In this document: positions 1 through 7,774 of the stretch, in pieces | Layout: every line of letters begins with the position of its first letter | Numbering within the stretch: the first letter of the stretch is position 1 | NCBI RefSeq assembly: GCF_002979455.1 | Contig: NZ_PCOU01000022.1 | Location: 30,230-94,229, forward strand | Length of the DNA: 64,000 nt | Source: Chryseobacterium sp. MYb7 | GTDB lineage: Bacteria > Bacteroidota > Bacteroidia > Flavobacteriales > Weeksellaceae | Reading direction: 5' to 3' | The notes under the pieces: model-generated | Seen by the model: only the letters and a program-made list of their open reading frames with translations | What the model was told of the DNA's origin: nothing | The model's database searches: none | Translations under genes and position numbers: made by a program

Positions 1-33
1 CAAAACTGATTCACAACCATTTAACAAAATCGT

Positions 34-1692
34 ATGAAAACAAAAATCAACCTTCTCGCATTGTTTGCGTTCTGCTCTTCTATGTCTTTTGGTCAGGACA
101 ATCAGGCCAAAATGGCTAATGATCAAAATTCAATTATTTATGTATGCTTTTCAAAAGGCATTAATTCAGAAAAAACAGCTTTCAGCAGAAATGCTGATCT
201 GGAAAGGTTTTCAAGAGAAAATCAAATTTCGTTTAAATATGATCTGGATTTCACAGACAGTAAACTTGACGAAATGGCCAGAAGCAGTAAAGCTATCGGT
301 AATTCCGGAGAGTCTGTAGAAAAACTGAAAAGAATTTATAAGGCTGATCTGCCTATTCAAAATCAGGAATCTGCACAAAAAATCATCAAGACTCTTGAGA
401 GATTTCCTGAAATAGAATATGTATCTGTAATGAGTGCCGCACCTATCGAACCTCCTTTAGTCAATGCTTTTGTAGCGACTCCAGACCTTGAAAGTCTTCA
501 AACTTATCTGAATGACAATCCTGGAATCAATGCAAAATATGCGTGGTCACGAGGGATTACGGGACAGAATATCCGTGTGCGTGATGTGGAATATGGTTTT
601 TACAAAACTCACGAAATGCTTTCTAATCAAAATTCAATACAATTAGAACCCGGCTATTCTCCGAATGCAGGATTGGCTAACAATAATTACCGTGATCACG
701 GGACGGCAGTGGTAAGTATTTTAGGTTCTATCAAAGATAATATCGGGCTTACAGGAGCGGCCTACAATACTTCTGAGATCAAAGGGTATATGGAGTGGAC
801 AACTGTAGGATACAACAGGGCTTCTGCGGTGAGCAGATCTATCAATGCATCCCAGGCCGGCGATATTATTTTATATGAAATGCAGACTGGCGGAAAAGAC
901 GGTCAGTATTGCCCTGCAGAATATGATAAAGTAATCTGGGATCTTACAAAAGCGGCTACTGATTCTGGAATCATTATCATTGCTGCGGCAGGTAATGGAA
1001 ATCAAAATCTGGATGATCCTTTTTATGCATCCTATCTTGCGAGAGGAAACAGTGGCGCTATTATTGTGGGGGCAGGATCTCCTAACACAACCCATTCGAA
1101 ATTAAGTTTCAGTACTTTTGGAAACAGAGTAGATGTTCAGGGTTGGGGAAGCAGCGTGATGGCAGCAGGTTACGGATCTTATGCAAAATATGACAATGAC
1201 AACAACAGAACCTATAATTATTTCAGTGGTACAAGCTCTGCTACACCGGTAGTATCTTCTGCTGCTATTTTAATCCAATCTTTCTATCGTCAGACTACTG
1301 GTCAATATTTAACGCCTTCAGCAATGAAGAATCTTTTAATTTCTACAGGAATTCCTCAGGGAGGCACAGTGACAGGCCAGAAGATTGGTCCTCTTCCGAA
1401 TGTAAAGAATGCTATTGTTCAACTGGAGAGTAAATTTGCGACACCTGTTAAAACTTTGGCTGCTTTAGAGGTTAAAATTTATCCTAATCCATCCAGCAGT
1501 TCTATCGCTATTCAAAGTAATGAAAATAAAAAAATGGATGTAGAGATTATCAATCTTCAGGGACGCAGCGTAATCAAAAACTCAGTTTTACCTAATGAAA
1601 AAATTGATATTTCACAGCTTCCTACCGGTCAATATATCATTAATATCAATGAAGGCCAGAGAAGAGTTGTTGAGAAATTGACAAAACTATAG
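34..1692 (+). CDS. secreted S8 (subtilisin-like) serine peptidase with T9SS sorting domain
   Basis: This is a 552-residue exported serine protease. Residues 1-20 form a signal peptide ending in SFG-Q. The subtilase domain spans about 165-465: catalytic Asp184 sits in RVRDVEYGF, His222 in the DHGTAV motif, the oxyanion Asn321 in AAAGNGN, and Ser401 in the GTSSATP motif. The last 75 residues contain IYPNPSSSS and end in a beta-rich segment, the classic type A sorting domain of the type IX secretion system, so the mature enzyme should be carried across the outer membrane to the surface or medium. Residues 25-150 are probably a propeptide. It stands alone, with a strong terminator directly after it; the promoter is largely outside the window. 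The exact substrate cannot be told. Confidence 0.93.
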   Translation: MKTKINLLALFAFCSSMSFGQDNQAKMANDQNSIIYVCFSKGINSEKTAFSRNADLERFSRENQISFKYDLDFTDSKLDEMARSSKAIGNSGESVEKLKRIYKADLPIQNQESAQKIIKTLERFPEIEYVSVMSAAPIEPPLVNAFVATPDLESLQTYLNDNPGINAKYAWSRGITGQNIRVRDVEYGFYKTHEMLSNQNSIQLEPGYSPNAGLANNNYRDHGTAVVSILGSIKDNIGLTGAAYNTSEIKGYMEWTTVGYNRASAVSRSINASQAGDIILYEMQTGGKDGQYCPAEYDKVIWDLTKAATDSGIIIIAAAGNGNQNLDDPFYASYLARGNSGAIIVGAGSPNTTHSKLSFSTFGNRVDVQGWGSSVMAAGYGSYAKYDNDNNRTYNYFSGTSSATPVVSSAAILIQSFYRQTTGQYLTPSAMKNLLISTGIPQGGTVTGQKIGPLPNVKNAIVQLESKFATPVKTLAALEVKIYPNPSSSSIAIQSNENKKMDVEIINLQGRSVIKNSVLPNEKIDISQLPTGQYIININEGQRRVVEKLTKL

Positions 1693-1727
1693 TTTTAAAA
1701 GATTTTTAGACCATTTTACTTCACATC

Positions 1728-1760
1728 AAACCCTCTTTCAGTACCTGAAAGAGGGTTTTT
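1728..1760 (+). terminator. Rho-independent terminator of the subtilase gene
   Basis: A 13-bp perfect stem (AAACCCTCTTTCA and its complement) with a 5-base loop is followed by a T tract, 36 bases after the subtilase stop codon. It separates that gene from the convergent lipoprotein gene. Confidence 0.85.
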
Positions 1761-1780
1761 AATATCAATTTTTATCCTTT

Positions 1781-2293
1781 TTAGTTGGCGGGAACGCTGT
1801 TGAAATTTAGCGCTACTTTGATGTTCATATCCGAAGAAGTCTGATTCTTCAATTCGTAAACCGTTCTTACAGTCAATCCTGAACTTTTTACAATCTCATC
1901 CAGATATCCTGTATCATTAAGATCCAGATTCAGACTGGAAGAATTGGTAGATATGTTAGAACGCGATGCGATCAGTCTTTCTCCTGTTCCATTAGATGAA
2001 ACATATATTTTAACGGTTTTAAATGCGCTCAGATTTCCTCCTGACGGTGATGCCACGGAGATTTTTGCGTCTGAAATTCTTACGTCTTTAATCTTTGCGT
2101 TGTTATTTCCTCCGAACCATGTCTGTACATTGGTAGCCGTTGCTGTGGAAGATACTTCTTTATCTGCAGGAACTCCTGTAGACACCAAAACATTCGTTGT
2201 GTATGGAAATGTATTCTGAACCAGCGACTGTACGGTTCCGCAGCTTACGAGTACAGCTGAAGTGGCCATTGCTGTTAGAACTATATTTTTCAT
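1781..2293 (-). CDS. hypothetical lipoprotein
   Basis: This 170-residue protein has a short hydrophobic leader and a lipobox VLVSC with the acylated Cys at position 18, so it is predicted to be a lipoprotein anchored in the periplasm or outer membrane. The mature part is rich in Ser, Thr, Asn and Val and looks like an all-beta domain (segments such as VRISDAKISVASP and TVKIYVSS). I do not recognise a named family. It has an ATG start and its own short upstream region, and is followed downstream by the convergent subtilase gene and its terminator. Confidence 0.75.
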   Translation of the reverse strand: MKNIVLTAMATSAVLVSCGTVQSLVQNTFPYTTNVLVSTGVPADKEVSSTATATNVQTWFGGNNNAKIKDVRISDAKISVASPSGGNLSAFKTVKIYVSSNGTGERLIASRSNISTNSSSLNLDLNDTGYLDEIVKSSGLTVRTVYELKNQTSSDMNIKVALNFNSVPAN

Positions 2294-2353
2294 AATTTTA
2301 AATTTTAAGCTTAAGTGTATAGTTTGCAGAAATTATACCAAATTAATCTGATC

Positions 2354-2893
2354 TTATTCTATACTTACCGTAAAACTTCCTTTGGTATTTCCGGAAGCCA
2401 TGTTACTTTTTCCGATGATAAGCCATACTTCTCCTTTTCCTGGAGTATCATAGGTGATTTCTCTTCCGAAAGGTCCGTCATAGTCTCCATTAGGAACTCT
2501 GATCTGATTGAAACGGATATTAAAGTCTTTCTCTTTCGTAGAAATTTTTGCTTTGATATTCGGGCGGTCGTAATGGGTCAGTTTTAAAACCAAGTCCTGA
2601 TCGTCTTTTGTAAACTGCTCACCAATGGTAAGCGGAAGCTGAGTTGCATCCAAGGTTCTTACAATCTGTCCGTCTTTTTCATTTCTCATCACGCCTTTAC
2701 GCAGTACTTCTTTAGTGACAGGAGCATTGTTAATAATTGAATCTTTTACTCTCAATGCAGCAGAATCTGCCTTTACTACAGAATCCGGCATTTCGGTTAC
2801 AATGGTAGAATCTTTGTCCTGAACCGCTGTTACAGCTGGGTCTTTTTTACATGAAATAATAATCAATGGAATTAATAATAAGCTTTTTTTCAT
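2354..2893 (-). CDS. hypothetical lipoprotein
   Basis: This is a 179-residue predicted lipoprotein with leader MKKSLLLIPLIIIS and acylated Cys15 followed by Lys-Lys. Residues 20-75 are charged and low in complexity, probably a linker. Residues 80-179 look like a beta-sandwich, with YDRPNIKAKIS and a Gly-rich tail around MASGNTKGSF. No family is recognised. It lies 60 bases upstream of the preceding lipoprotein gene in the same orientation, and the two may share transcripts. Confidence 0.72.
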   Translation of the reverse strand: MKKSLLLIPLIIISCKKDPAVTAVQDKDSTIVTEMPDSVVKADSAALRVKDSIINNAPVTKEVLRKGVMRNEKDGQIVRTLDATQLPLTIGEQFTKDDQDLVLKLTHYDRPNIKAKISTKEKDFNIRFNQIRVPNGDYDGPFGREITYDTPGKGEVWLIIGKSNMASGNTKGSFTVSIE

Positions 2894-2946
2894 AATATTA
2901 ATTTTAAAAGTGGATCAACATTTATGATGCTGAGCTCATTTAAATG

Positions 2947-3651
2947 CTAAAATTGTTCCAATCCGTTGAATGATTTGTTTTCCGGCTGCAATTCTTTTTC
3001 GTCATTTGTTCCTGCCCATTTGAATGTAAAGTACATAAAGTTGAGCATCAATCCCATTAAAACTGTAACGCCCCAGGTTTTGGTATATTCCATGGGATAA
3101 ATTAACCGTACCACAATATCAGAGAACAGACCAAAAGGATTATTGAGCACATCCCAGCTGTTCCATCTCAAAAACCGGCCGAGATAAACTCCAAAGCTGC
3201 TCATGAAAAGGAATAATACAATTACGCTGTTAATAACATTTCTGTTACCATAATCGGAAAGCCGATTTTCGATATCTTTAAGGCTTATAAACCCACAGAT
3301 CAGTCCCGTCCATGCATAAGAAAGGATCACAATGAGATCATACCAGATCGGTATATCATTTCTTGCTTTGAGATGAAAAAGATTTGTAAGAATGTAGGGT
3401 GAATTGGGAAAGAACAATATCCATACGATCATAATAAAGATGAGTGATATTTTACTTTTGATATTAAAGGCAAGAATAAAAGAACTCAGCAATAAAGGAA
3501 TCCATGCCAAAAACAGGTTCCAATTGAGAAACAAAAACACTTTTGTATCACTGATATAGTATCTGAAAGCTGAGAGACCGAAACAGAATACAGTCATCAG
3601 GATCAACAATATATTAATTTTAAATCTTGGGGATTCAACAAAGCTTTTCAT
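2947..3651 (-). CDS. DUF1361 integral membrane protein
   Basis: This 234-residue protein has about seven hydrophobic helices (first near residues 10-30, last near 195-215). The motif FFPNSPYILTNLFHL near residue 82 matches the conserved core of DUF1361 membrane proteins, whose function is unknown. A hydrophilic tail of about 20 residues probably faces the cytoplasm. Its start is 6 bases downstream of the stop codon of the large membrane protein encoded upstream, so the two are almost certainly co-transcribed. Confidence 0.8.
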   Translation of the reverse strand: MKSFVESPRFKINILLILMTVFCFGLSAFRYYISDTKVFLFLNWNLFLAWIPLLLSSFILAFNIKSKISLIFIMIVWILFFPNSPYILTNLFHLKARNDIPIWYDLIVILSYAWTGLICGFISLKDIENRLSDYGNRNVINSVIVLFLFMSSFGVYLGRFLRWNSWDVLNNPFGLFSDIVVRLIYPMEYTKTWGVTVLMGLMLNFMYFTFKWAGTNDEKELQPENKSFNGLEQF

Positions 3652-3657
3652 GATCTT

Positions 3658-5028
3658 TTATTGTATGGTCTGATAATACATAACCTTTGAAAGAAAGGTT
3701 TTGTTTGTTTCATTTTTCACTTTATCCTGTAAGGTCTTTTTAAGCTTCTGATCATTTTTTTCATCTGCATATTTCAGGAGTGCTTTTTCACTGAAATTGA
3801 TGGATGTTAAATGATAATTGGCTGCAAAATCTTTTCTTTTCATATTCTGAGAGGTAATAAAACCGCCCCAATTGATATAACTGCACACGAGAATAGTTGC
3901 GTAAAAATACCATATCATTGTATTGACAAGGAAAATGTTTCTTTTCTGTTTTTGAATTTTTATAAACGTCAAAGCCAGCCCAACGAGTGATAAAAGAAGG
4001 AAAGCAAAAACACCCAGCCTTTTATAAGTAAATCCATAATTAATAATATACTCATAGTTTTTAAGGGCAGCGGAAACAACAAGAATAGCATTGAGGAAAA
4101 TCCAGATTTTAGCTAATATTTTCAACAAACCTGCTTTTGGATCAAAATTAAATCCGGATTTAAAGTAAAACATGATTACCAGAATAGCCATCACAATAGA
4201 CATGATCACGGCATTTACTCTTTCATGAGTTTCTTCGGAGAGCTGAACAGGTGTTTTTACGGCTTCATAAAACTGTTCATAATTATAGGTAATAATGAAG
4301 AAGATGAGTAAAATATTTAATAAAACAAAAGAGATTACTCCGCTCATTCTTTCTGCACCAAGATCAAGAAAGGAATAAGTCGCTTTTGGAATCCGGGAAT
4401 CTTTGCTAAACTCATTATCCAGAAAATGATTGTTTTTGTAGATAAGTTTTTCCACGGCATAGTTCCAGTAATTAAAGGCGATAAAGAATCCTAAAACTGA
4501 GAGACAGAACAGCTGCCAAATATTAAGATCCAACTCATAATCTGTGAAAAGAGCTGCAAAATGATTACTTCCAGCAGAATAAATTCCAAAGAAAACGGAA
4601 ACCAGCACCAACGGAATCAAAATAAAGGCAAATGTCTTCTGCCACAATCCGGATACATTCTTCTTAGGCAGCCATTCATCAAAACTAAAAAATCGGCAGA
4701 AGGAAGTACAGCAATTCACAATAAAAACCGGAACAAGAAGAAGAACTTTCATCCTTCTGTTCTTGGATTTATATCCCAATAAAAGCAATGAGCTTAACAC
4801 CCCAATAAAGGATGGAAAATCTCCAAACCATGCAAATGCAATACTGGATAGAATACTCGTTGCAAAAAGGATATACAATGTTCTTGTTTTATTTTTTCCC
4901 GGTGTTCTAAACAAGGTCAGGACAGCATAAATAATTCCAAGAATTCCAAGATTCAGCCCTACATACTGATCATAAAAGACAATAACAAAGAGCAGGGCTG
5001 TAATGAATATATAATGATGTGTTTTCAT
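3658..5028 (-). CDS. polytopic membrane protein, DUF4153/DUF4173-like
   Basis: This is a 456-residue protein with roughly 11-12 transmembrane segments and a soluble C-terminal tail of about 80 residues. The segment around NYEYIINYGFTYKRLGVFAF resembles the conserved core of DUF4153/DUF4173 proteins (a Tyr-Gly-Phe/Leu-Thr motif followed by Arg). The family function is unknown. It starts with ATG 45 bases after the next upstream gene and runs into the DUF1361 gene with a 6-base gap. It belongs to the run of membrane-protein genes that leads back to the winged-helix regulator at 6.6-6.9 kb. Confidence 0.65.
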   Translation of the reverse strand: MKTHHYIFITALLFVIVFYDQYVGLNLGILGIIYAVLTLFRTPGKNKTRTLYILFATSILSSIAFAWFGDFPSFIGVLSSLLLLGYKSKNRRMKVLLLVPVFIVNCCTSFCRFFSFDEWLPKKNVSGLWQKTFAFILIPLVLVSVFFGIYSAGSNHFAALFTDYELDLNIWQLFCLSVLGFFIAFNYWNYAVEKLIYKNNHFLDNEFSKDSRIPKATYSFLDLGAERMSGVISFVLLNILLIFFIITYNYEQFYEAVKTPVQLSEETHERVNAVIMSIVMAILVIMFYFKSGFNFDPKAGLLKILAKIWIFLNAILVVSAALKNYEYIINYGFTYKRLGVFAFLLLSLVGLALTFIKIQKQKRNIFLVNTMIWYFYATILVCSYINWGGFITSQNMKRKDFAANYHLTSINFSEKALLKYADEKNDQKLKKTLQDKVKNETNKTFLSKVMYYQTIQ

Positions 5029-5072
5029 AAGATTAATTATTTAAAGATTGAAAATTTAAAGGATTGAAAGAT

Positions 5073-5387
5073 TTAATGTGGCCAAGTGTTGAGATCAGCA
5101 AAAATTAAAAATAGGTTGAGATATAAAAAAGTAACGGGGATGTTAAGCAATAATAGAAGGACAGAGTTTCCGTTTCTTTTCTTTTCGGAAACATCACTCA
5201 GGTATTCCATTAATTCATATAAAGTGATTAACAAATTCACTACAGCAGCAATCAACACATAATAAAATCCCAATATCACGAGAAATTCAGCTCTTGTCAT
5301 CCAAAATAGAAGCAACAAACATGTCCCCAACAAAAAGGAGATTAAAAATGTCTTCTTCCCCATCGGACTGAATTTTACTTTTCCCAT
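5073..5387 (-). CDS. small membrane protein, three helices
   Basis: The protein is 104 residues from the ATG at 5387; a TTG three codons upstream is a less likely start. Three transmembrane helices are visible, at about residues 12-30, 36-57 and 76-97. The last helix contains LLLNIPVTFLYL, which resembles ILTANIPIAFTYT in the 98-residue protein encoded at 5909-6205, so the two may be diverged paralogues of the same three-helix family. Function is unknown. Confidence 0.65.
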   Translation of the reverse strand: MGKVKFSPMGKKTFLISFLLGTCLLLLFWMTRAEFLVILGFYYVLIAAVVNLLITLYELMEYLSDVSEKKRNGNSVLLLLLNIPVTFLYLNLFLIFADLNTWPH

Positions 5388-5398
5388 TGTATTCAATT

Positions 5399-5884
5399 TT
5401 AATGAAGAACTACGTTTTCTTTCTGTTGAATAAAATCCTTCACATGTTCATAATTCTGCCATAGCAGCTCTTCAAAATCCCAATGATGAAAAGCTCTCAT
5501 GTTCTGACCCTTCTTATAAGCCTTGATATAAATTTTCACATATTCAGGGAGGATAATTGTTCCCAATACAATTGCTGCCAAAAGATGGGCATTGAGTTTT
5601 CCATTTCCTAAGAGTAGATACTGCATGGCAATTTCATCTTCGAAGTTGGTTCCACAGCCTGTAATCAGGTGGTGTACATCATGGTTTTCCATTTTGGGGA
5701 TCATGGTAAAACCGTGTTTCCTGTAAAACTCTCCGAGCTTTCTGCCTAAAGAATCTTCCTGAAACTCCAACAACTGTTTTTCATTGAACTGCCATTGTCT
5801 TTTTTTCTTTTTGAAATATTTTCTGTATAGTTTTTGTGTTTTATCGTACACAAACAGCAGAAACTGAACGCGTATTTTTTTCAT
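5399..5884 (-). CDS. COQ4-like protein
   Basis: This 161-residue protein carries HDVHH at 68-72 followed by Glu84, which fits the HDxxH-x11-E metal-binding signature of the COQ4 family (His68, Asp69, His72, Glu84). COQ4 in yeast and mitochondria acts on the ring of ubiquinone precursors and organises the synthesis complex. The N-terminal 30 residues are very basic, and an amphipathic or hydrophobic helix follows around residues 95-115, which suits membrane association. Flavobacteria use menaquinone, so a ubiquinone role is unlikely here and the true substrate is unknown. It sits between genes for small membrane proteins, 11 bases from the next start. Confidence 0.7.
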   Translation of the reverse strand: MKKIRVQFLLFVYDKTQKLYRKYFKKKKRQWQFNEKQLLEFQEDSLGRKLGEFYRKHGFTMIPKMENHDVHHLITGCGTNFEDEIAMQYLLLGNGKLNAHLLAAIVLGTIILPEYVKIYIKAYKKGQNMRAFHHWDFEELLWQNYEHVKDFIQQKENVVLH

Positions 5885-5908
5885 AATGTATTTATATATT
5901 TATGGATA

Positions 5909-6205
5909 TTAATCGAAAAGACTAAGACCTATAACCGTGTAAGTAAATGCGATGGGAATGTTGGCAGTCAAAATGAGTATAGCTATCATACATTCTTTGA
6001 ATTTTGATGTATTGATAGCACTATATGTCAAAAGTCCAAGTATGCATAATAAGTTGACTGGCACTCCAAAAACGATTAACAAATAGCCTGCTCCGGCAAA
6101 CCAGTCATTTTTTGTAATGAATGCTCCTAAAAGGCAAAGAGTTCCCACTGAAAAAAATATTCCAAATACAGCCTTGCCTAGATTTATTATTTCTGAATCT
6201 TTCAT
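5909..6205 (-). CDS. small membrane protein, three helices
   Basis: A 98-residue protein with three predicted transmembrane helices (about 10-28, 37-58 and 72-93) and short loops. The NIPIAFTY segment in the last helix echoes NIPVTFLY in the protein encoded at 5073-5387. No named domain is recognised. It has an ATG start and lies 24 bases upstream of the COQ4-like gene, so it is probably in the same transcript. Confidence 0.65.
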   Translation of the reverse strand: MKDSEIINLGKAVFGIFFSVGTLCLLGAFITKNDWFAGAGYLLIVFGVPVNLLCILGLLTYSAINTSKFKECMIAILILTANIPIAFTYTVIGLSLFD

Positions 6206-6238
6206 GATTATTATTTAGAATTAATAGCAAACTTAATT

Positions 6239-6529
6239 TTAGTTTCCAGCAAACGGACTTCCGAAAATTCCTACGGCGAGTTCTAGCCAGATCAATGCGA
6301 GAGCCAGTAAAATGAAAACGGAGATTAAAATTCTCTGGTATCGTTTCTTTATTCTGGTTCTGACCAGATTGATAAGAAAAGCAGTTGTAAAAAGTAAAGC
6401 ACCTGCAATCAGAAAATCTGATGCAGACCAGTTCACTTCTTTTGAAATGAGATTTCCAACCAATGGAATACTGAGTAAAGCCGGCGGAAGGGAATAAATT
6501 GTGCGTGTTTTTTGTTTTTGTGTCATCAT
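6239..6529 (-). CDS. small membrane protein under a palindromic operator
   Basis: The protein is 96 residues from ATG at 6529 (a second ATG follows directly). An upstream in-frame TTG at 6568 would give 109 residues, but it falls inside the palindrome at 6555-6571, so the ATG is preferred. Three hydrophobic helices are seen, and the protein ends in ELAVGIFGSPFAGN. No named family. The palindrome 25 bases upstream of the start is the same one that lies before the gene ending at 6984, which suggests shared control by the winged-helix protein encoded next door. Confidence 0.65.
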   Translation of the reverse strand: MMTQKQKTRTIYSLPPALLSIPLVGNLISKEVNWSASDFLIAGALLFTTAFLINLVRTRIKKRYQRILISVFILLALALIWLELAVGIFGSPFAGN

Positions 6530-6554
6530 TTTATCAAGTTTAAAATTATAAAGT

Positions 6555-6571
6555 ACTTTGTAATTCAAAGT
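6555..6571. promoter_or_regulatory. 17-bp palindromic operator, copy 1
   Basis: The sequence ACTTTGTAATTCAAAGT has six-base arms ACTTTG/CAAAGT around a five-base AT centre. Its exact reverse complement occurs at 7609-7625. It lies between the winged-helix regulator gene and the small membrane protein gene. It is inferred to be the regulator's binding site. Confidence 0.6.
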
Positions 6572-6593
6572 GAATTTTCAAAAAAATATAGGT

Positions 6594-6884
6594 CTATCGT
6601 CCCAATAATTTTTCCAATGCATCCAAATGTTCGGTAAAAGCCTGTCTTCCACTCTGTGTAACACGATAAGAGGTTTTAGGTTTTTTTCCTACAAATTCTT
6701 TTTTCACTTCTATATATCCCGCCTTCTCCAGTGCATTGCTATGGCTGGCCAGATTTCCGTCTGTTATTTCGAGCAGGTTTTTCATTTCAGAAAAATCAAC
6801 CCAGTCGTTAACCATAAGAACGGACATAATGCCCAATCTTACACGGCTTTCGAATTCTTTATTGAGCTGATTTATTTTGATCAT
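6594..6884 (-). CDS. winged-helix transcriptional regulator
   Basis: This 96-residue single-domain protein fits the small winged-helix family often annotated as transcriptional regulator (HTH_34 type). A helix-turn-helix is visible around residues 30-60 (FSEMKNLLEITDGNLASHSN), followed by a wing at KKEFVGKKPKTSYRVT and a C-terminal helix likely used for dimerisation. In this family the gene usually sits beside membrane-protein genes. Here it lies between two of them, each preceded by the same 17-bp palindrome, so it probably represses them and possibly its own transcript, since the upstream copy also precedes its operon. Confidence 0.82.
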   Translation of the reverse strand: MIKINQLNKEFESRVRLGIMSVLMVNDWVDFSEMKNLLEITDGNLASHSNALEKAGYIEVKKEFVGKKPKTSYRVTQSGRQAFTEHLDALEKLLGR

Positions 6885-6983
6885 TTTACTTTATCTTATT
6901 TATTCAGCAACCATTGCTAAAGGCAATAACTATGCTTAATTCTCCTGATTCTGCTGGTTAATAGAAATTATATCGTACCTCTG

Positions 6984-7601
6984 TTATTTATACTTCTTAT
7001 GCATGATCAATCCATACACAATATGCAAAACTCCGAAACCAATAGCCCAAAACAGCAATCCCCATCCTAGAAAAAATAAAGAAATAAGTCCTAAAATGAT
7101 TTCAAGATATCCTAGATACTTTACATCTGTTAGTGTATAGCGTTCTGCAGCTACCAGAGCTAATCCGTAAAAAATAAGAGTAGCCGGCGCAATGAAAACA
7201 AAAAGATGATGATAAAGAAGTGCAAGGCAAAAGACTCCTCCTGCTATTAAAGGCACTGCAAAGGTAATCAAAAGTCGCTTTGTTGTGGCATCCCAAATCT
7301 TTAACCCTTTCTTTTTACTTTTATGGGCAGTAAAAATATAGCCGCTAAGAATAGCAACCACTAAAATAACGACTCCAATCACAACAAGTTCTTTAACCAG
7401 GGTTGGCCCCAGGATATTTCGGTCTCCATCCAAATAACTGATTCCTTCCCTCTGAAAAACAAAATACACATATACAGCACCAATAATTGCAGCCAACCCT
7501 GCAACAACTCCAGACAAACCACTTAAAGAAATGAATCTGGAAGACCGTTCCATCATAGAACGGATATGGGATAGATCTTCGTGATAGTTTTTTGAATCCA
7601 T
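6984..7601 (-). CDS. membrane protein co-transcribed with the winged-helix regulator
   Basis: This 205-residue protein has a soluble N-terminus (residues 1-22) and about six transmembrane helices, ending in a short basic tail MHKKYK. No named family is recognised, but proteins of this layout commonly precede HTH_34-type regulators in Bacteroidetes. The ATG start at 7601 is only 7 bases from the palindrome at 7609-7625, and a good promoter overlaps that palindrome. The regulator gene follows after 99 bases on the same strand. Confidence 0.72.
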   Translation of the reverse strand: MDSKNYHEDLSHIRSMMERSSRFISLSGLSGVVAGLAAIIGAVYVYFVFQREGISYLDGDRNILGPTLVKELVVIGVVILVVAILSGYIFTAHKSKKKGLKIWDATTKRLLITFAVPLIAGGVFCLALLYHHLFVFIAPATLIFYGLALVAAERYTLTDVKYLGYLEIILGLISLFFLGWGLLFWAIGFGVLHIVYGLIMHKKYK

Positions 7602-7608
7602 AAAAAGA

Positions 7609-7625
7609 ACTTTGAATTACAAAGT
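7609..7625. promoter_or_regulatory. 17-bp palindromic operator, copy 2
   Basis: ACTTTGAATTACAAAGT is the exact reverse complement of the site at 6555-6571. It overlaps the -7 box of the promoter reading into the 205-residue membrane protein, a position expected for a repressor site. Confidence 0.6.
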
Positions 7626-7649
7626 TATAATTTATTTTCAATCCACCAA
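7620..7649 (-). promoter_or_regulatory. Bacteroidetes-type promoter of the membrane protein and regulator genes
   Basis: On the minus strand a -33 TTG (7647-7649) is separated by 19 bases from TAACTTTG (7620-7627), a full match to the TAnnTTTG -7 consensus. Confidence 0.55.
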
Positions 7650-7713
7650 TTATTTATTTTAAATTTTGAAAATATTTTTTTGCTGAAAACCTCATCGTTT
7701 ATTTGCTCATCGA

Positions 7714-7749
7714 AATAAAAAAGAGAACCCTGCCAATAGCCGGGTTCTC
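7714..7749 (-). terminator. Rho-independent terminator after susD-like gene
   Basis: An eight-base stem GAGAACCC/GGGTTCTC is followed on the minus strand by a T tract. It lies about 25 bases after the SusD-family stop codon. Confidence 0.7.
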
Positions 7750-7774
7750 CATCATATATTAAAATCTGTACGTG

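Noticed and set aside
1944..2587. Plus-strand open frames opposite the two lipoprotein genes.
   Set aside because: They are antisense shadows with no family similarity or start context; the minus-strand frames have lipoboxes.
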